Of a stretch of DNA of 7,229 bases, positions 5,517 to 7,229 are shown piece by piece; the stretch's first letter is position 1; each line of letters begins with the position of its first letter. The stretch is from contig MHUY01000022.1 in assembly GCA_001825115.1 (NCBI GenBank), positions 1 through 7,229 on the forward strand. The letters are read 5' to 3'. The position numbers were made by a program, and so were the translations under genes. The notes beneath the pieces were generated by a model that did no database searches, was not told the origin of the DNA, and saw only the letters and a list, made by a program, of their open reading frames with translations. The stretch comes from Candidatus Yonathbacteria bacterium RIFOXYC2_FULL_47_9. Its GTDB lineage: Bacteria > Patescibacteriota > Minisyncoccia > Phycocordibacterales > UBA1550.

Positions 5517-5753
5517 ATGCCTAAGTTAAAACAACTCTCAGGAAAGGAGGTCATAAAAATTTTTGAGTCACACGGATTTGAAGTGAAACGTACCACAGGA
5601 AGCCATACCCGGCTCACCCTTGTTCGAGACGGAACCTCGTATCACATAACGATTCCGCTGCACGATGCGCTCAAAAAGGGCACCCTGCACAGCATTGTCA
5701 AAGATTTTGAGACATACTTTGGCAAAGATGCGACGAATCGATTTTTTAATTGA
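5517..5753 (+). CDS. hicA: HicA-family mRNA interferase toxin
   Basis: HicA toxins have a small double-stranded-RNA-binding-like fold and degrade mRNA. The 78-aa product has the family layout: helix LSGKEVIKIFESHGFEVKR, then TTGSHTRLTL carrying the conserved glycine-serine-histidine with catalytic His30. This is followed by the strand-turn YHITIPLHDALKKGTLHSIV and the last helix KDFETYF. The longer open frame from 5433 overlaps hicB and lacks family similarity upstream, so ATG 5517 is the start. It has no visible Shine-Dalgarno sequence, and the 5-nt gap to hicB suggests coupled translation, keeping antitoxin supply ahead of toxin. All key residues are present, so the toxin appears intact. 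The TGA stop shows UGA is not recoded here. Confidence 0.9.
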   Translation: MPKLKQLSGKEVIKIFESHGFEVKRTTGSHTRLTLVRDGTSYHITIPLHDALKKGTLHSIVKDFETYFGKDATNRFFN

Positions 5754-5755
5754 TA

Positions 5756-5770
5756 GACGTCGGACGTCCG
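5756..5770. repeat. overlapping palindromes at the hicA / atpC-fragment junction
   Basis: GACGTC (5756-5761) overlaps the perfect 10-bp palindrome CGGACGTCCG (5761-5770), just after the hicA stop and 22 bp before homology to atpC resumes at 5792. It could be a recombination-associated site or part of the hicBA transcript end. No T-run follows. Confidence 0.3.
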
Positions 5771-5791
5771 TCAACTTACTTGCCTCGCTCT

Positions 5792-5971
5792 CAAGTAACC
5801 TGCCCCGGTGAGATGGGAGATTTGACGGTGCTCGCACACCACTCACCGCTCGTAACCCCGCTCCGCGCAGGCGAGCTCAAGATTGTCGACAACGCAGGCA
5901 TCGAAACCTACATTAAAGTTGAGGGCGGCATCCTCGAAGTCGGCTCAAATACAGCGACAATTTTACTCTAA
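5792..5971 (+). pseudogene. 5'-truncated second copy of atpC (last 59 codons plus stop)
   Basis: These 180 bases align without gaps to 5052-5231, the last 59 codons and stop of atpC, at a constant offset of 740. By hand count 29 bases differ (about 84% identity), but the proteins differ at only three residues (Pro to Ala in LRPGE, Thr to Glu in VTGG, Gln to Thr in NQAT). The first 19 codons, including the start and first strand, are absent; homology begins abruptly at CAAGTAACC. An open frame does run in from a TTG at 5750 that overlaps the hicA stop. It would give a 73-aa protein with 14 unrelated residues in place of the first strand, but there is no ribosome binding site. I call it a gene remnant; a translated partial epsilon cannot be excluded. 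Confidence 0.85.
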
Positions 5972-5997
5972 CGCATTTTGCGTAAAGTTTAATAAGA

Positions 5998-6022
5998 ACA
6001 CTTTGGGTTTCAGTGTGTTTTT
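5998..6022 (+). terminator. weak hairpin with T-run after the atpC remnant
   Basis: ACACT (5998-6002) and AGTGT (6012-6016) form a 5-bp stem with a 9-nt loop, followed by G and then TTTTT. A second mini-hairpin, ACGCA-TTT-TGCGT, precedes it at 5971-5983, directly after the stop. Together they plausibly end the hicBA transcript or the ancestral atp operon, but the stem is short. Confidence 0.35.
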
Positions 6023-6029
6023 CCATAGA

Positions 6030-6058
6030 TTGACAACGAAGTAGATTAAAGGTAGTAT
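6030..6058 (+). promoter_or_regulatory. sigma70-type promoter of the PEP-CTERM gene
   Basis: A perfect -35 TTGACA (6030-6035) is separated by 17 bp from TAGTAT (6053-6058). Transcription from here leaves a 5' leader of about 75-80 nt. GATTGACAAC (6028-6037) is repeated exactly at 6119-6128, just upstream of the ribosome binding site. This promoter has a full -35 element, unlike the extended -10 promoters of the other accessory genes. Confidence 0.5.
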
Positions 6059-6143
6059 CACGAAGGATAGATTAGATGTACTTGTTTCTGGTCTCTTCAG
6101 TAAAGTAGAGTAAAATTCGATTGACAACCAAAAGGAGTATTAA

Positions 6144-6869
6144 ATGAACGCAATCAAGAGCTTAATTCTTGCTGTGGTATTTTTGTTTAACACCGTGGGT
6201 TTCTCATCTTTGGTCAATGCTGCTCCAGTCAGTGGGCAGGGGACATGGGAAACCACACTGTCTGCGCGAAGTCTCGACGGTAACAACACAACCGCCGAAG
6301 CCTACTACGACAGTGTCCTCGACATAACCTGGCTGAAGGACGCCAATGTCAATGGTCTGATGACCTGGGCTAACGCAAATACTTGGGCTTCATCCTTAGT
6401 CATGGATGTTTATACCAACTGGCGTTTGCCCGATACTGTGGATACGGGCACTGTTGGCTGTAACTTTAGCAACAACGGAACCGACTGCGGTTACAATGTG
6501 GCTACTTCAACGGGCGAGATGGCCAGTATGTTTTACGATACTCTGGGTGACTTAGCTTCCTTGAATACTGCAGGTTTATCACAGGCAGGTTCAGGTCTCA
6601 CCAACACCGGTCCGTTCTCAAACATACAAGCTGGTCCCTACTGGTCTGCTACAGAAAATGCCGGAAATTTGGCCAAGGCATGGTCTTTTGTTACCGCGAA
6701 CGGTCTCCAGTCTGTTGGTGATAAAAGTACTTCGAGGTATTCATGGGCAGTACATTCCGGTGATGTCGGCGTAGCGGTCGTTCCAGAACCGTCGCCAGCA
6801 TTGCTGTTTGCTTCGGGGCTCCTTGCGTTGGTGGTACTTGTGAAGAGAAAGGCTCATTTAAGGACGTGA
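6144..6869 (+). CDS. secreted DUF1566-like protein with PEP-CTERM sorting signal
   Basis: This is a 241-aa exported protein. Residues 1-26 are a Sec signal peptide (basic start, hydrophobic ILAVVFLFNTVGF, cleavage near VNA-AP). The body resembles DUF1566/Lcl C-terminal-like domains of proteobacterial PEP-CTERM proteins, with YYDSVLDITWLKDANV, NWRLPDT, CNFSNNGTDCGYNV, YWSATE and YSWAVHSGDVG. The end is a textbook PEP-CTERM tail: VPEP (PEP at 214-216), a hydrophobic segment LLFASGLLALVVLV and basic KRK at 234-236. In bacteria with exosortase this tail directs membrane anchoring, processing and surface display, often with exopolysaccharide. No exosortase gene is in the window. AAAGGAG lies about 8 nt before the ATG, the only strong Shine-Dalgarno sequence here, which supports an origin outside this genome. 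Exact function is unknown. Confidence 0.85.
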   Translation: MNAIKSLILAVVFLFNTVGFSSLVNAAPVSGQGTWETTLSARSLDGNNTTAEAYYDSVLDITWLKDANVNGLMTWANANTWASSLVMDVYTNWRLPDTVDTGTVGCNFSNNGTDCGYNVATSTGEMASMFYDTLGDLASLNTAGLSQAGSGLTNTGPFSNIQAGPYWSATENAGNLAKAWSFVTANGLQSVGDKSTSRYSWAVHSGDVGVAVVPEPSPALLFASGLLALVVLVKRKAHLRT

Positions 6870-6889
6870 TCTTTGGTTGCGGGAAGTGT

Positions 6890-6925
6890 AAAACGGAACA
6901 GCTTATTGTTGTTCCGTTTTTTTTA
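6890..6925 (+). terminator. strong intrinsic terminator after the PEP-CTERM gene
   Basis: AAAACGGAACA (6890-6900) and TGTTCCGTTTT (6910-6920) form a perfect 11-bp stem with a 9-nt loop, running directly into a long T tract through 6924. It sits 20 nt after the stop codon and is the cleanest terminator in the window. Confidence 0.9.
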
Positions 6926-6990
6926 TTTATAAGGTACTTGGCTGCAGAGCTTTCAAGTAACAACTCAATTTAAGTATTGACAAAATTAGC

Positions 6991-6996
6991 TATAAT
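6991..6996 (+). promoter_or_regulatory. -10 element for the last gene
   Basis: TATAAT is a perfect -10 consensus 57 bp before the ATG at 7054. A TTGACA at 6977-6982 is too close (8 bp) to be its -35, and the bases at 17-18 bp are poor matches. The predicted leader of about 50 nt contains a small GGCA-TCT-TGCC hairpin and no Shine-Dalgarno sequence near the ATG. Confidence 0.4.
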
Positions 6997-7053
6997 GGTA
7001 ATCTGAATTTGTATTAATAACCGCGTGAGTAAGGCATCTTGCCAACAATTTAT

Positions 7054-7229
7054 ATGATAATTAAAAATACGTTTTCGGCGGTCGTCTCAGTATTGATTTT
7101 TTCGGTAGCATTATTTGCTACTTCAGCAACTGCAATGGCTAGTGGTCCCGCATTAGATAGTATTGATATTGCAACCGTTCCAACTAAAGTAATTTACACT
7201 GTTGGGGAATCCTTAGATATCACCGGCTT
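7054..7229 (+). CDS. secreted protein with Ig-like domain, N-terminal part (partial)
   Basis: The start of a secreted protein is visible before the window ends. The first 30 or so residues are a Sec signal peptide: MIIKNT, hydrophobic AVVSVLIFSVALFATSATA, and a likely cleavage near AMA-SG. The mature part begins LDSIDIATVPTKVIYTVGES followed by LDITGL. This is the characteristic opening of a bacterial Ig-like (group 3) domain, where PTK..YTVGE.LD..GL recurs in surface adhesins and cell-wall proteins. The open frame runs off the end, so length and later domains are unknown; such proteins are often large and repetitive. It is separated from the PEP-CTERM gene by a strong terminator and has its own -10 element. 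An adhesion or surface role is a family-level inference. Confidence 0.75.
   Translation, partial: MIIKNTFSAVVSVLIFSVALFATSATAMASGPALDSIDIATVPTKVIYTVGESLDITG

Noticed and set aside
6977..6996. TTGACA and TATAAT as one promoter for the last gene
   Set aside because: They are only 8 bp apart, far below the 16-18 bp needed; only the TATAAT is kept as a likely element.

Overview
The window most likely comes from a Patescibacteria/CPR genome, probably a Parcubacteria (Paceibacteria)-type lineage. This is inferred from recalled family resemblance, not from a search. The supporting signs are F1 ATP synthase genes with almost no Shine-Dalgarno sequences, an epsilon subunit of only 78 aa, a solitary MazF/PemK-like toxin of a kind familiar from these genomes, a compact hicB-hicA pair, and a secreted Ig-like protein. 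TGA acts as a normal stop (for example at the ends of the mazF-like gene and hicA), so a recoded-UGA lineage such as Gracilibacteria is unlikely.

Layout: 1-1528 holds the end of atpA (alpha) and all of atpG (gamma), 3 nt apart. From 1529 to 3590 the expected atpG-atpD junction is opened by about 2 kb of accessory DNA. This contains a palindrome-rich spacer, an unrecognised 244-aa gene, a shared intrinsic-terminator-like hairpin, a convergent small membrane-protein gene and a solitary MazF/PemK-like toxin gene. From 3591 to 5231 the ATP synthase genes resume with atpD (beta) and atpC (epsilon), 6 nt apart. From 5293 to 5753 there is a hicB-hicA toxin-antitoxin pair, followed at 5792-5971 by a second copy of the last 59 codons of atpC. 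From 6144 to 6869 lies a PEP-CTERM protein gene that looks proteobacterial, with its own promoter, a strong ribosome binding site and a strong terminator. The window ends inside a secreted, Ig-like protein gene starting at 7054.

How it fits together: alpha, gamma, beta and epsilon form the catalytic head and rotor of the F-type ATP synthase. The operon has taken in toxin genes at two places, between gamma and beta and directly after epsilon. The accessory genes appear to carry their own extended -10 promoters placed so close to the ATG that their mRNAs would be leaderless; the mazF-like and hicB promoters share 11 of 12 core bases. The most informative feature is the duplicated atpC end around hicBA: the copies differ at 29 of 180 bases but at only 3 of 59 residues, so they diverged as selected genes. 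This fits recombination with a diverged allele better than a recent simple duplication.
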